Assembly (NCBI RefSeq): GCF_025370935.1
Contig: NC_133481.1
Location: 6,456,516 to 6,520,515, forward strand
Source: Choristoneura fumiferana
Lineage: Eukaryota; Arthropoda; Insecta; Lepidoptera; Tortricidae
Reading direction: 5' to 3'
Length of the DNA stretch: 64,000 nt
The first letter of the stretch is position 1, and every line of letters begins with the position of its first letter. Shown in pieces: positions 45,547 to 56,876 of this stretch. Under the pieces are notes generated by a model. That model saw only the letters and a program-made list of their open reading frames with translations. It had not been told where the DNA came from and did no database searches. The translations under genes were made by a program, and so were the position numbers.

Positions 45547-45949
45547 GTCTAGTAGTTATATAATCTTTTCCTTATAATCCTAATGAGATTATAGATAAAT
45601 CCTTGCAATCCGCAGTAGATTTAAAAGTCAACGCAAAATCAGCTAGCTTTCATCTAAAAGTTACAAAAGCTTTTGATAAATATTTACAAAGCAAGTGATT
45701 TCATCTCATTGTAACTTTTACGTATTTACATGTACTTCTGTGACTCGACACAAGCTCGAGGCCTCTTACGAGAATTCAAGAAACACTAAAGTTATTAAAA
45801 AAGTTTTTAAGTGAGTTGCCCGAAACATTTAGAAGAATTTGTAAATTTATCCGAATGAAGGCCGAATAAAAACCATTAATCATGTCAGACATCGCAGCTA
45901 TTATTATATATGTCGTCGACTTTACTCATTACTTTATGTATTCGATTTG

Positions 45950-46210
45950 ACGACCGGATAGCCAAGTGGTTAGAGAACCTTACGAAGTTTGAGGTTCCGA
46001 GGTCGATTCCCGGCCGGGGCAGATATTTGTATGAATAATACGAATGTATGCTCTCGGGTCTTGGATGTTCAATATGTATATTTAAGTATGCATTTATCTA
46101 TATAAGTATGTTTATCCGTTGCCTAGTATCCATAGTACAAGCTTTGCAATGTTTGGGACTAGGTCAATTGGTGTCAAGTGTCCCATGATAAATATATTAT
46201 TATTAATAAT
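45950..46210 (+). mobile_element. tRNA-like SINE (family B, copy 2)
   Basis: The head CGACCGGATAGCCAAGTGG carries an A-box-like sequence, and GGTCGATTCCCGG a B-box-like one, followed by the family body (GGGGCAGATATTTGTATGA, CTCGGGTCTTGGATG, GGGACTAGGTCAATTGGTGT). It ends in an AT-rich TTATTA tail. It is the best preserved of the three copies in the tRNA-like part. No clear TSD. Confidence 0.8.
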
Positions 46211-46226
46211 ACGAGTATATAGGTAG

Positions 46227-46319
46227 AGTCATTCACGATGACGCGTGCTGTGGCTCTTATTACAATGTCATTAATAATGTCTAATTTTGACAAAATCATG
46301 CGTCTTCGTGGATGGCACT
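46227..46319. mobile_element. short MITE with imperfect inverted ends (copy 2)
   Basis: This unit matches 6462-6551 over its full length, apart from a few substitutions and a 3-bp insertion (ATTAATAATG). It abuts the tail of SINE family B copy 2. Confidence 0.7.
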
Positions 46320-48968
46320 AGGTATATCATCCTAAATTAATAAAATTTGCTAGGTACAAGCAAAAATACATTAGATATTCGTTTTAATTTTTCTTATTAG
46401 TTCAGAAGTTTAATAATGATATCCAGAGTGTAGTTTCTACAGCACACGAGTTTAAATGCGGCTGCGGAAGTACATTAAAACAGATTTCTAGACATAAATT
46501 GATGCATCATAAAAAAATACTCGTCACTTTTGTAATCTGATTTAAACAGTAGAGATTTAGCAAGAGAATAAGAACGGTAAGTGCGATGGGAAAAAATGTG
46601 CGAAATTGGCAGTGGGAACCCTGTAGACAAACAGCAACAATGTGTGTGTCGGGTTAGAAGTGGCGTGGAACCGGTGTAAGCAGCCCATTGTTCCGTGAAC
46701 GTGTAATCATGTTACTGCGTTGTCTTCGAGCCGTCCGCAATGCACCCTGCACTGCATGCACGCTGCCTCATTTAAACAGGCCGTCCATAATTGAAATGTA
46801 GATTTGTCAGCAGCCGGCACTAATGAGAACCCACTGGACGAAATCATTAATACGTACAAACTTTTGGCCACCGACCTAAAACATAATTTAATTGCTTGTT
46901 GGGTACTAAATTTTAAACAGGGTCTGGTCCCCACGGCGGTACCTTGTTAGAGTAATTTCATAGATATTTGAACTATAAATTACTCGCTCTATCTGTTTCA
47001 AATTCGTGTCGAAGAGATATGCACAACTTAAGTAACTTCATGTGCTGTGTCTATGGTTACTAATATCATCGTCTTTCATTGAATTTAAACATAGCTATAG
47101 AGGATATTTAAATATTTAACGGTGCAAAAAATACGAAGATATGCTCTAGTTCTCGGTTCAGCATTCGTCACAGTAGCGCACGAGTTTTACTTAATCAAGT
47201 CCCTTTCTTGCTAGCCTAGAACCAAATTGACACATACTTAGCCGTAAATGAGAAATGGCAGCTGTATACCTTAACAAATACAATTTAAAACGTAGTATTG
47301 AGAAAACGAAACAGGACAAGACTTGTGTAATATTAAACATAGGTGTGTTGTGTACTGACTACTTAGTATAGATCTAAGCAAACATTCGCCCAGTTCTTTA
47401 TATTTACTGCTCTGGAAAACAAGTAGCTCTCTGTAAAAACGTTTTCAGGCAGGCAACCATTAAAACTGTTCAACTACGCTATCTATGCGAAGTGATAGAG
47501 AAGTGATTTCGAAATGAACTCTAGAAACAGAGCGACATATTAAATCTTTAGTACTTACGTGTAAATAAACCTAATTTGTTAATGAATTACTAAAATCTGA
47601 CTGTTGATCTGAAATATCGTGCGATGCTATTCAATGCGACAAGTTTTTCGCGCCTTTGCGGAGAAATAATGAAAACGGCTTAAAATGCCTCCCAAAGCCA
47701 GTCAGATTGCAGTAAAACTAAAGTCAACATTAGTTTAGAGAGTGGCCCAGCTTAACGCGTAAGCCCAGGGGTATTTTTTTGGCTCATCCCAATTACGCGC
47801 CGCTAAGATTCAAGTTTTAGATTAAGCCCTGAACGTGCCGAAAATCTTAACCAGTTCTGTTTTTAATGGTAAAGGATCGAATTTATAACAATGAGTTTCA
47901 TAATAGTTTCATGACTGGGTACTGTTACAGAGTGATATTATCGTGCCTCATGCGATTGAATCATAACTCTCCGTTAATGAAAGCGCGACACGACCGCGGC
48001 GCAGCCGGCCGCCGGCGTCAGCAACGCGACCTCTTTGCTTTCGAAAGTGCTTAAAATTTCGATTGTCAATGGCACGATTGGTCGGAGCCACGTTGGAGCA
48101 ATGGCTTTAATTGTGATCCTGCCAATGCACGTAACACAAATTATGTTTACAAAATAATTCCAATTTCTTTAAAATATTCAGCGATTATGGCACTGGACTG
48201 GATGGTGGACAGTATTGAATATTGATCTAAGCGATATAAAAAATTAAACACACGTAACATATCGCTTACGCTTTTTATTAATTTCGCTGTCCATATAACA
48301 ATAGCTCATCAACGCCCAGCCGTAACCTTTCTACAATCCAAAACTATTCCCTAGAGTTCACTTTTGAAATTATGTAGACAAAACAAAAAACTGGCGAGCA
48401 TGTACGAAAAGACAATGAGTCTTGACGAAGCTGAACGGGGGCAGAGCCGTAAGCGCAAGATAGTTTAATATAAGCAGCTTAAGAGTCTTAATTCCGCCCA
48501 CTCGAACCTCTGGATTCTACAAAACCAATCAAAATTCTTCGTTGTAAAACTTACTTAAGTACGGGCAATAAATGAAAATTAGTCTCTTGTTTGCTAAAGT
48601 TAAAGCGCTCAGTTGGGAAATCAAAAAATAACCAAATTCTGACAGCAAAACATAATTCGAGAAAGTTATTTTAGAAATACAGAATTATCGCGTCGGTCTC
48701 AGTCTTGTATTATTATGAAGATAGGTATCGTTTAAATTTCGGGAGTGTGAAAAACTGAAGGTGTAATAAATTACCTACTAAATACACGGTCCGGAAAACT
48801 GGGCTCGATATACTATACTGGGCGCAATAGGCTCGAACCACACATTTGGTGTCGTCAAACTATGTATAAAATCGTATGTAAATGCTGTATGCCTACAAAG
48901 TATTCGACAGGCCGCTGGATTCTCCAGTCACATTTTTGCCGCACTTGATTCAACTGTTAAAAGCTTTA

Positions 48969-49123
48969 CCCCCTTATTCATAAACGACAATCAAACCTAT
49001 TTCAGTTAAAATGCCGCTAAAATTCGTTTGTCTTTATCTGTCACTCCGACATTTGTATTTGTTAGAAAGGGACAAAGCATTTGTTAGTTAACATAGGCTT
49101 GTTAAGTTTTATGAATAAGGGGG
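48969..49123. mobile_element. MITE with CCCCCTTATTCATAAA ends
   Basis: CCCCCTTATTCATAAACG at the left and AAGTTTTATGAATAAGGGGG at the right; internal AAACCTAT and ATAGGCTTG also pair loosely. The flanks are TTTA and TTAA, so a TTAA-like target is possible. 155 bp, no coding. Confidence 0.75.
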
Positions 49124-49681
49124 TTAAACTTTATTTTGAGGCTGGGTGTAAGTCCGTAATTGTATGATGGATGTGAAAATACACCGAAGGCGAAGAGTAA
49201 AGATAAAGGTGCCAGGAAGAATTCAATATTTTGTTTGATTTTTAATGCGTTGCAAAAAACGTGGATGAGAGTGATTTTTTAAAACAAATAATTACATTAC
49301 AATTTTCTTAAAACTATTAAAGCTTGCAATACAAAGTAAATTAGATATAGATTTATATACAAGGTGTTAAGTAAATAACTGAAAACCAGAAAGTAGTTTG
49401 CTTAGAATAGAGAGTAGAATCGATTACACTATGTTTAAATTAGGTTGTGTTTTGTGTTCTCAAATCCCGTTTTTATTGTGCCAAACCAGCCCAAACATCA
49501 AAGCACAACCTGACAAATACAAATTATGAGTGTAGCGTTAGAAATGAAGCAGAATTACTGACTTAGCAAAACATACGAATATCTTTTAAAATTATGAAGG
49601 TAAGTATTTAAAAATAAATGCAATCAACGAACTTAAAACGAAAAAATATTTTTGGGGTGTCTGAGCTTTTCAGCTATTTAA

Positions 49682-49867
49682 TGAGGGTTTTCATTTCACA
49701 GAGGCGAAATATCGCTAGATACCTTAGTCATCGCGAGGTCCATTTGACGTTTGCTTGCGATTGGCTTATTTAGTTCTTTTTTTAAATCACGAGCAAATGT
49801 CTAACGACAAACGGACCTCACGATACTAACGCCATCTATAGATATTTCGCTTCTGTTGAAACCCTCA
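49682..49867. mobile_element. TTAA-flanked MITE (family F)
   Basis: TGAGGGTTTTCATTTCACAG at the left and GAAACCCTCA at the right, each next to TTAA (49678-49681 and 49868-49871). The arms pair imperfectly along most of the 186 bp (GCGAAATATC and its complement, GAGGTCC and its complement). A half copy is at 14600-14662. Confidence 0.78.
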
Positions 49868-50014
49868 TTAACACCTTGTATATGTACATGCGTAAAATAA
49901 TTATGTAAATTTTACAAGGGCGTAGGGGGCCCCTTAGTTAGTTACCTAATTGAAAACAGATGAAAAAAAAATTAACCGACTACAAAAAACGATGAAATAT
50001 ATATCAGTCTGTAG

Positions 50015-50375
50015 TCGGTGCCTCAGCACGAGCCGGCAGGAGTGGACATACATATACTTAGTCGTGTACCTCACCAACGTACTAAACAGTGTTTGATGAA
50101 TGATGATTTATGAGGTGATTTATGTTATGACAGATGGATGACGAATATAGATGGGACCATATGCAACGTGGTCGAGCATAAAAAAATTCACTTGGGTCCA
50201 AAGATTTTTTTATTTTTATTTTTCCTATACTCCGTTTTCATGATTTAATAGCATAAAAAATCTTTAAGCCCACCCAAGTAATTTTTTTATGCTCGACCAC
50301 GTTGCATATGGCCCCATTTATCCCCTATATAGGTATACATGTCCATCTGTCTGCTGGCTCGTGCTGAGGCATCGA
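50015..50375. repeat. two-tier foldback repeat
   Basis: Outer arms 50015-50056 and 50328-50375 (TCGGTGCCTCAGCACGAGCC and complement) and inner arms about 50150-50215 and 50258-50318 (CCATATGCAACGTGGTCGAG and complement) share one axis near 50235. The left side has about 95 bp between the tiers that the right side lacks. Confidence 0.75.
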
Positions 50376-50383
50376 CTTTAGAC

Positions 50384-50545
50384 TCATCATCATCATGTCA
50401 GCCGGAAGACGTCCACTCCTGGACATAGGCCTCCCCCAAGGCCCTCCACTCAGACCGGTCTTGTGTTTTCCGCATCCGCCGCGAACCCGCAATCTTAACC
50501 AGGTCATCGCTCCATCTTGTTGGAGGCCTACCGACAGCTCGTCTT
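50384..50545 (-). mobile_element. 5'-truncated RTE-type LINE 3' end
   Basis: The minus strand reads VGRPPTRWSDDLVKIAGSRR, EWRALGEAYVQEWTSSG and a stop, then (ATG)n. This is the same C-terminal signature as the element at 4160-4475 but only about 54 codons long. It abuts the foldback at 50015-50375. Confidence 0.82.
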
Positions 50546-50689
50546 CAGATTGGTAGAAAATTATTTTCATCCTTTTTTGCAGTCGCCTAGTCGGTAAAAT
50601 TTTTGTGATACATTTTTTTTTCACGCTTTTTAGTGTAAATACCTAATCTAAAATATATTAGTTAAATGTCAACTGCTCGTCACCTTTTA

Positions 50690-51180
50690 CGAAAGATTGC
50701 TTTTTCCGATTCCGAGACGTTCATTATTGAGGAGTTCTGGTGCTTAAAACTCAACTAAACTAAACTATGTAAAAAAATAATGCCAAATAAATACTTTTTC
50801 ATTTTTTTTTTCACCACCCGTTCCATTTCACCAAATGCATTACGACGAGCATAAATTGCTTAGCAACTGTGTTAAAGTAATTGAAATCCAACCTGTGAAA
50901 TACTGGTTATTGAGTAGCTCTGGTGGTCAACTGTTGTGTTCCTCATCAGTTCCACTTCACCAAATAATGATTTTTCAAGAGCAAATACACGAGTTACTAC
51001 TAAATATATCTTAATTACCATAGATGTCGCTATAATATTTGAAGAGTTCCCTCGATTTCCTTAGGATCCAATTTTCAGATCCTGATTTGGTGCTTATGGG
51101 ACCTAATTGAAGGCATTGTTAACGAACGAAGAAAAATTCAAATCGGTGAATGACGGAGTTCTGAGGGAAGAAACAAAAAA
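50690..51180 (+). repeat. diverged dispersed-repeat body
   Basis: TTGAGGAGTTCTGGTGCTTA, GAAGAGTTCCCTCGATTTCC and AATTCAAATCGGTGAATGAC with GGAGTTCTGAGGG resemble the family whose end (AAAAGGAGGAG...) is seen at 6117 and 59208. No coding content is apparent. Confidence 0.45.
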
Positions 51181-53211
51181 TACCAAATTAACTACGTCCA
51201 GTGGGAGAGTAAAATGCTTCCAGCGTCAAAAAAATAATCGCCCATATGTCTCCCAATGTCAAAATTATGTATATCATTCTGAAATATACATTACTTCCGT
51301 TACCTATCTATTAACTGAATGAACAAACATCGGTGTAAATGAGATCGGACTTCTCATTAGTGCTTTCATATAGCATTTTACCTCACGACGGGATACCCAT
51401 ATCACAACTTTGGCAGTTGAATTTCGAACTCTACATCACCGAATACTGTTCGAAATAACTTGCACATGACATTATCCATTATTTTCTATTTTAGTCCTGG
51501 CTCAGAACAATTAAAATAAAATATTCTGATTGTAAGAACAAGAAGAACGAAGCCAACTAGTAGAAATAATAAAACATGCAATGCAAAGTTAATAAGAAAC
51601 TTTTTGGGATACAAATACAAATAATTCTATTTCGCTTAAAAGAATAAGGTTCTTTAATGGGTTTTTTAAGCTATTGTTAATCCGGGGATCTTTAAGTTTT
51701 TAAGACTTAATTTTTAATGAACGTCAACCAAACCAGTCTACACATTGTGATACGAATTTACTTTTTCTTTTGATCTGAGGTTACTTGTACTGTACGCCTC
51801 AGCGACTGCGTCGCCGTAAGCCAATCCGCTGCGGCCACTTTTACAAATAGACATGAGGCGTGATGGCCAGACTCGAAGTTACGGCGCGCACCTGCATACG
51901 AACCGGTTTTTGACTAACATGATTTCACTCGCTATCATTTTTATTATTTTTAACGTGTTGTAGATACCTTACTATCTACATTTAGCACGTTTGAAAAGCT
52001 TTTAAACAAAGGACACATAAGTTTGCGTTTCCGCGTAGATTGACCTGTTTAAAAACACCTATACTCAATTCAATTACATTTCGTTTTGCGATTAAATTGG
52101 CGGGTATTATGTCGTACTGCTAAGAGAAATGCCTGATGAATAAATCTACCTGTTTCTAAAGTGTCCTTACGTGTCATAATCGTCCAATTAACGTCAATTA
52201 AAGACAGCTGTCTTGTTAAATTGCCGTTGCCCGACGGAATATGATCGCTTCAGGCGTTGGGCGTAGTGCATAGCATACTCTGTAAAATATATCCATAGAG
52301 TAATACAATATGCAGGAAATAGATCGCCCTCTGCACTGCAGTAACTAGGGTCACCCTCAAATCCACTTGACAGTAGGTAACCGCAGTAGCGCATCTTTTA
52401 TCTGTGGTTGCCAATAGAGCAGATACACATACGTACATGGCATTGGCCCAAGCCTTAAGGCCGCCATCAAGGGGAATAATAACACATACGTAAATAATTA
52501 TACATACATAATTTCATTAATCTTGCACGAAAAAACCCGCGGCAAATTTTATATCTTTAACCCCGGTCGGTTCTAATTTAACGCGTTAAGTTTGCATTAG
52601 AAAAATTTAATAATCGTTAAGTTAAATTTTCTGCGCAACTTTCTGATTTTTTTTTCGCTCTTATAAAATCTTACTTACCTACTAGGTACTTATTAAGTTT
52701 TACGTTCAAAGCAGCAAAGCTCAATGCACTCTTAAGTACCTGCTAAAAATTTCTTCCACAAATTAGATGGTGTAGCTGAAAACTTCTACTGCCATATTCA
52801 GGTTACTTCCCTCCTCCCCTGAATATAACTTTAGCTTTTAACTTCACAACGTAGCCTCTTGTGTTGAGTGAGAATATAGACACGCACGATAGGATGGATA
52901 TTCTGGCGACATTGGCTCTGGGATATTGTTTCTTGATGCAATGAGGATTGAAGAAACAAATACTTATCTGATTTTCATTCGGCTTGGACGTCGCAAAGCT
53001 TGTGCAGATTGATGCCATGGAAGCCTGAATCCTAGCATACATAACTTTCTGGATCATTCATTATGAGGTAGGTCACATAAAAATACTAAAAGGAAACCCA
53101 GATTTCGTTTTAATTTCCAACACGTACGTAGGATAGGTATTACGAGTATATACGATGAGAGTTGGAAACGTGTTAGCGTTTAAAATTAAATTAAACTTCC
53201 AACACGATAAA

Positions 53212-53318
53212 ACTTGCGTGATTTCGTAGCTATTTTCCGTACCATACCAACCAATCAGAAGCAGCGATACGAATTTTTGATTGGTCGGTGCGGAAATTCG
53301 CCGTTGTTTCGTGCAAGT
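53212..53318. repeat. imperfect inverted repeat
   Basis: ACTTGCGTGATTTCGTAGC at the left pairs loosely with the right end (reverse complement ACTTGCACGAAACAACGGC); ACCAATCA also pairs with TGATTGGT. It could be an old MITE. A 162-codon minus frame spans it but is not supported as a gene. Confidence 0.45.
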
Positions 53319-54354
53319 ATCTTTGCCAAGTTTATCCACTTTTATGGTTCTCCAAACGAGAATATAATAAAAAGTGTGGTGGTTAAAATGGAAGTACAAA
53401 TTCATCCTGCTGCTGCCGAGTTTTTGATCTTCTTGCGTTCTGTATAGATTTCCGATTCTGATAGCTAAAGTCAAAGTTATAAGCTCAATACGAAGATATA
53501 ATATTATTCTCGAATTTTTTGCGGACTCCAGCTGCAACTTCTCGATAAGACACGGTTGCAAGCAAAACCCGTTTGAAATAAAAACTGCATTGCGTTGCTG
53601 TTCGCGACCACGATGCTGACAGACAATCTCGCTGTACTGAACGAAGGTCCATCCGTATTATGTACATACTTATGTGTTTACTGATCCAAGATTCCCACTA
53701 CTGACTTGAAGGACGGACGACGCATGTAAACCATGTTAGGCGTCATTTATTTTATTACAATGAGTGTCAAATTAGGATTAATCCAAAGAGTAGTATTAGT
53801 GATCTGATCACTCGTACATTTGCTGACAGTTGACTCGCTAATAGTACTCGTATGTTGCCAGTTTGTAAAATTTGTTTTTTTTTTAAGGATTGAACTTTTT
53901 TTAATAATCTCATCGTTTAGTGTAATTAATTATTTCGTATGAAGATAACATACATTTTTGAACTAAACATAACAAAACATTTAAGTACAGAACAACTAAT
54001 TAACAATTAAAAACGACAGCATAGTTCCCAGATGACAGGCAGCGTTTCTTCGTTGAATAGGGGATTGAACTTGTTTATTAGAGTATACCTTTTTTTTAAT
54101 TACATAGCTATGTGGCATGACCACCAGAAAGTGATGTGACGACTGAGAGATTTCAGATATGCTTTATATCAAATCAATCCAACTTATGAAAAGTCTAAAC
54201 AAAGACGCCTTTTACCCGACCATAGACATTTAGTGATGTGAAAACCTAGAACCTAGTGCAAAATCATTAATCTGTTCAGTAAATTGATTAATTTATTAAT
54301 TGAATAGATCAAAGTATTTTTGTCTATTTTATTATTTACAGTACTTATTGATAA

Positions 54355-54600
54355 GACGACCGGATGGCCAAGTGGTTAGAGAACCTGACTACCAAGCTTG
54401 AGGTTCTGGGTTCCATTCAGGGCCGGGGCAGATATTTGTATGAATAATACGACTGTTTGTTCTCGGCTCTTGGATGTTTAATACATATTTAAGTATGTAT
54501 TTATCTATATAAGTACGTTTATCCGTTGCCTGGTACCCATAGTACAAGCTTTGCTTAGTTCGGGACTAGGTCAATGGGTGTCAAGTGTCCCATGATGATA
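54355..54600 (+). mobile_element. tRNA-like SINE (family B, copy 3)
   Basis: It starts GACGACCGGATGGCCAAGTG and has the same body as copies 1 and 2. The B box is degraded (GGTTCCATTCAGG). It ends near CCATGATGATA. No clear target-site duplication was found. Confidence 0.8.
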
Positions 54601-55825
54601 TTTAACATTTGAAAAAAACCTGTTGAACATCGGTAAGGACGCCGTTCGCCATTTTGTTTTGTTGACGTTTCATATAACTACCTATCTCCCGTTGTTGTGA
54701 TGTGTTATCCTGTATGTCGCTTTTAGGCCTAAAGCTATAGAAATAAAGCCCAAAAATGACAAACATTTTCATTCCGCGTCTTCTACACAAGGTTAAATCG
54801 ACATATTCCTATGAATATTTTTTTTTGCTGGTAACATTTTCAGCTGTCAATCCAGTTCGCCTAATTCTGGACTCGAGTACAAGTCGAGACCTATAAGGGC
54901 TATACTTAAGTGATTATTGTATTGGCCATACGTATAAAACAACAGTTTTGGAGATCCTAAATTAAATTATGATTTTTGATACCCAGGTAGGTTCATGTAA
55001 CTAATTACATAATAATATAATTATATACGTTAGTATATTAGCTCGTTTTATTTTTAAGTATTTATTTTTGCAATATTGACATTGATTATATCTGTCTCGT
55101 TTAGTTAATAATTACCTATTAGTAATGATTTTTTTAATCATCGTTGTATTGTACACAGTAGTTGTGGGTTAGTGTACTTTTTATTTTGTTTTTTTTTTCG
55201 CGTCGTTAAGGCTACGCCTAGCCTATTGGTAAATATTTACTAGCCATTAGATGATTAAAATTTCGAATGGTAAATAATTTAAGAAGCTCGTAATCGTAAA
55301 TAGTTGGTATGTAAAGTAAAGAATTTATTGAGGACGTTGGAAAGTAAGTACCTAAATAATTTCCATTTTATTTAGTAATAGCAAAGAATAAGTAAGTAAT
55401 TGTTATAGTCACGTTTTTTTATAGTGTACCTAAGAACTTGACTTTTAATAAAATGTTGCTTTAGTTGAAGTCAACAATTTTAATAATAAGGCTGAGATGA
55501 CACCAAACTGGTGATGAAATAAGACTATTTCGTATCTGTCTACCTATGCTCTCTGCAGCGTCTCCTAGATACTAAAACACATCGATAACTGAACCAAGTT
55601 ACTCATTCTCTATTGCAAGGCACATTTGTCTTCGATTACGATCATTTTAGTAATTAACTTCTAAGTCAGGCTATTCAGCTGTTATTTCAAGATGTTTTTA
55701 AGTGGTTGGTGTCCGTAACAGAGTCTCCCTATATATACTGTAGTCTTTGTAACAGAGGCTCGAGAAGCGGCATGCGTTTGCGAGGCCAACGAGTGAGTCA
55801 GTTTGTCTTGTCTGCGGCCGCTTAC

Positions 55826-55877
55826 CTGCACAAAACAGGAACAAAGTAAACGGTGAAAGCACACTGCTGGTCCCCAT
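55826..55877 (-). CDS. ed: echinoid-like adhesion protein, exon 1 (start codon and signal peptide)
   Basis: This exon encodes the first 17 residues, MGTSSVLSPFTLFLFCA, and ends one base into codon 18, at CAG|GTAAGC. With the start of exon 2 (A-VWWARA) it forms a typical secretory signal peptide: a short polar start, a hydrophobic core and a small-residue cleavage region near residue 24. I chose this ATG because an in-frame TGA lies 42 nt upstream (55920-55922), no other in-frame ATG lies between, and the phase-1 donor joins exon 2 to give an uninterrupted reading frame into Ig domain 1. The nearest downstream exon is 43.4 kb away, so the link rests on phase and on the missing signal peptide rather than proximity. 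A cDNA would settle it. The gene name rests on exons 2-5. Confidence 0.85.
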
Positions 55878-56300
55878 GACGGCGCTGCGGTAACTTTCTA
55901 AACAATTACTGGCACTTTTTCAAACAAATCCTACGCTCCCATCTTGCGGACTTGCAACACACTTTTGTTTTTACTTAACTTCAACTTAACTGTCTGCACA
56001 TAACACACAACAAGTAAACCGTTAGCACTTTTACTTCAGTATTCCAGTGATTAAATGTTTTATTTAACCACTAAAGCACTTTTGAGAACTATTTATCTCA
56101 TTTCCAAATCCTGTATGTAAACACTTTAGCGCGAAATTTCAGTAACGTAAGCAACAGAGCATACGTCACTCGCGAGCAACGGTTGGCTCAAGGCTGGTAT
56201 AACTTGATGCGCTGCGCTGTGCGCGAGCGAGACAACTAAGAAAGTGAAACAAAAAATAAAGTTTAAATCGTGAAGCGGCAACAGCGCGCCAACGTTTTAC
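55878..56300 (-). promoter_or_regulatory. probable 5' leader and proximal promoter region of the echinoid-like gene
   Basis: The strand upstream of the start codon has the look of a transcribed leader: few ATGs, an in-frame TGA at 55920-55922, and two minimal upstream ORFs (ATG-two codons-stop at 55931-55942, and ATG-one codon-stop at 56093-56101). Further upstream, about 56160-56230, there is a CpG-richer strip with a CRE-like TGACGTA. I cannot place a transcription start or show that any motif is used. An ACAGT initiator-like sequence near 55990 follows a possible acceptor (TGTGCAG|AC), so a 5' untranslated exon further right is also possible. Confidence 0.4.
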
Positions 56301-56813
56301 CTGACGCTAGGGAGACTGGCGAATCTGGCACTAGATGGCGCCTTTCCTGCACATGTTATGATAAGCACTGCGCAGCGCTGTTTGATTTGGCTTGCAGCCT
56401 TGCACTTTTACAACAGGGACTGCATTCATCGTGGGTAAAAAATACAACTTTTAGATAAACGGGTAAACCGTTATATATATGAACACACCTATTTAAATAA
56501 GTGTATGTAAGTTGGTATGCAGTATTGTAATTAGTTAATTAGGTACCTACTATACGTATTCGTTTGTCTGTGATGGGTTTTTGCCCAATTATTATTGTCT
56601 GGTTGTTTGCTACAAATCTTTCACACAAAAAAACTGATCGATTCTGCCAAACTACCTACAAGCAAAGTAGGTATAACTTTTGGCATAAGTAGGTAGGTAT
56701 AAGTAATTATATACTTAGTACATTTCGATACTAGTGCGGCAAGAATGTCATCATTACTTCACTCACGTCACGAGTCGCGCGCGAGGTAGGACAATATAAT
56801 AATATATTTTTGC

Positions 56814-56876
56814 CATAAGATAGAACGAGACTGAAAGCAGTTTCAGGAACTGCTTTCGGTCTCGTTCTATCTTATG
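56814..56876. repeat. short near-perfect hairpin upstream of the echinoid-like gene
   Basis: Arms of 29 bp (56814-56842 and 56848-56876; CATAAGATAGAACGAGACTG...) with one mismatch and a 5-nt loop. The flanks continue to pair loosely through A/T runs. Likely a tiny foldback element. It lies about 0.94 kb upstream of the start codon. Confidence 0.8.

Larger units (their letters stand above)
12427..55825 (-). other. very long first intron of the echinoid-like gene
   Basis: About 43.4 kb separate the signal-peptide exon from the first Ig exon. The intron holds most of the repeats listed below and several GC-rich single-copy patches. No additional convincing exon was found on either strand. Stretches in which I recognised nothing include about 12830-13100, 13350-13900, 14780-15450, 16260-16710, 18610-19380, 22200-23150, 24500-25900, 26620-28270, 31000-31970, 35600-36550, 36750-38740, 39140-40050, 42050-43950 and 51330-53200. 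Confidence 0.8.

Noticed and set aside
53073..53561. 162-codon open frame on the minus strand, the longest in the window
   Set aside because: It crosses an inverted repeat, has no recognisable domain, has AT-driven composition (many I, L, N, T, Y) and no splice or promoter support. Judged a chance frame.
56814..56876. MicroRNA precursor
   Set aside because: Near-complete arm complementarity and pairing flanks fit a foldback element better. No known mature miRNA sequence was recognised.
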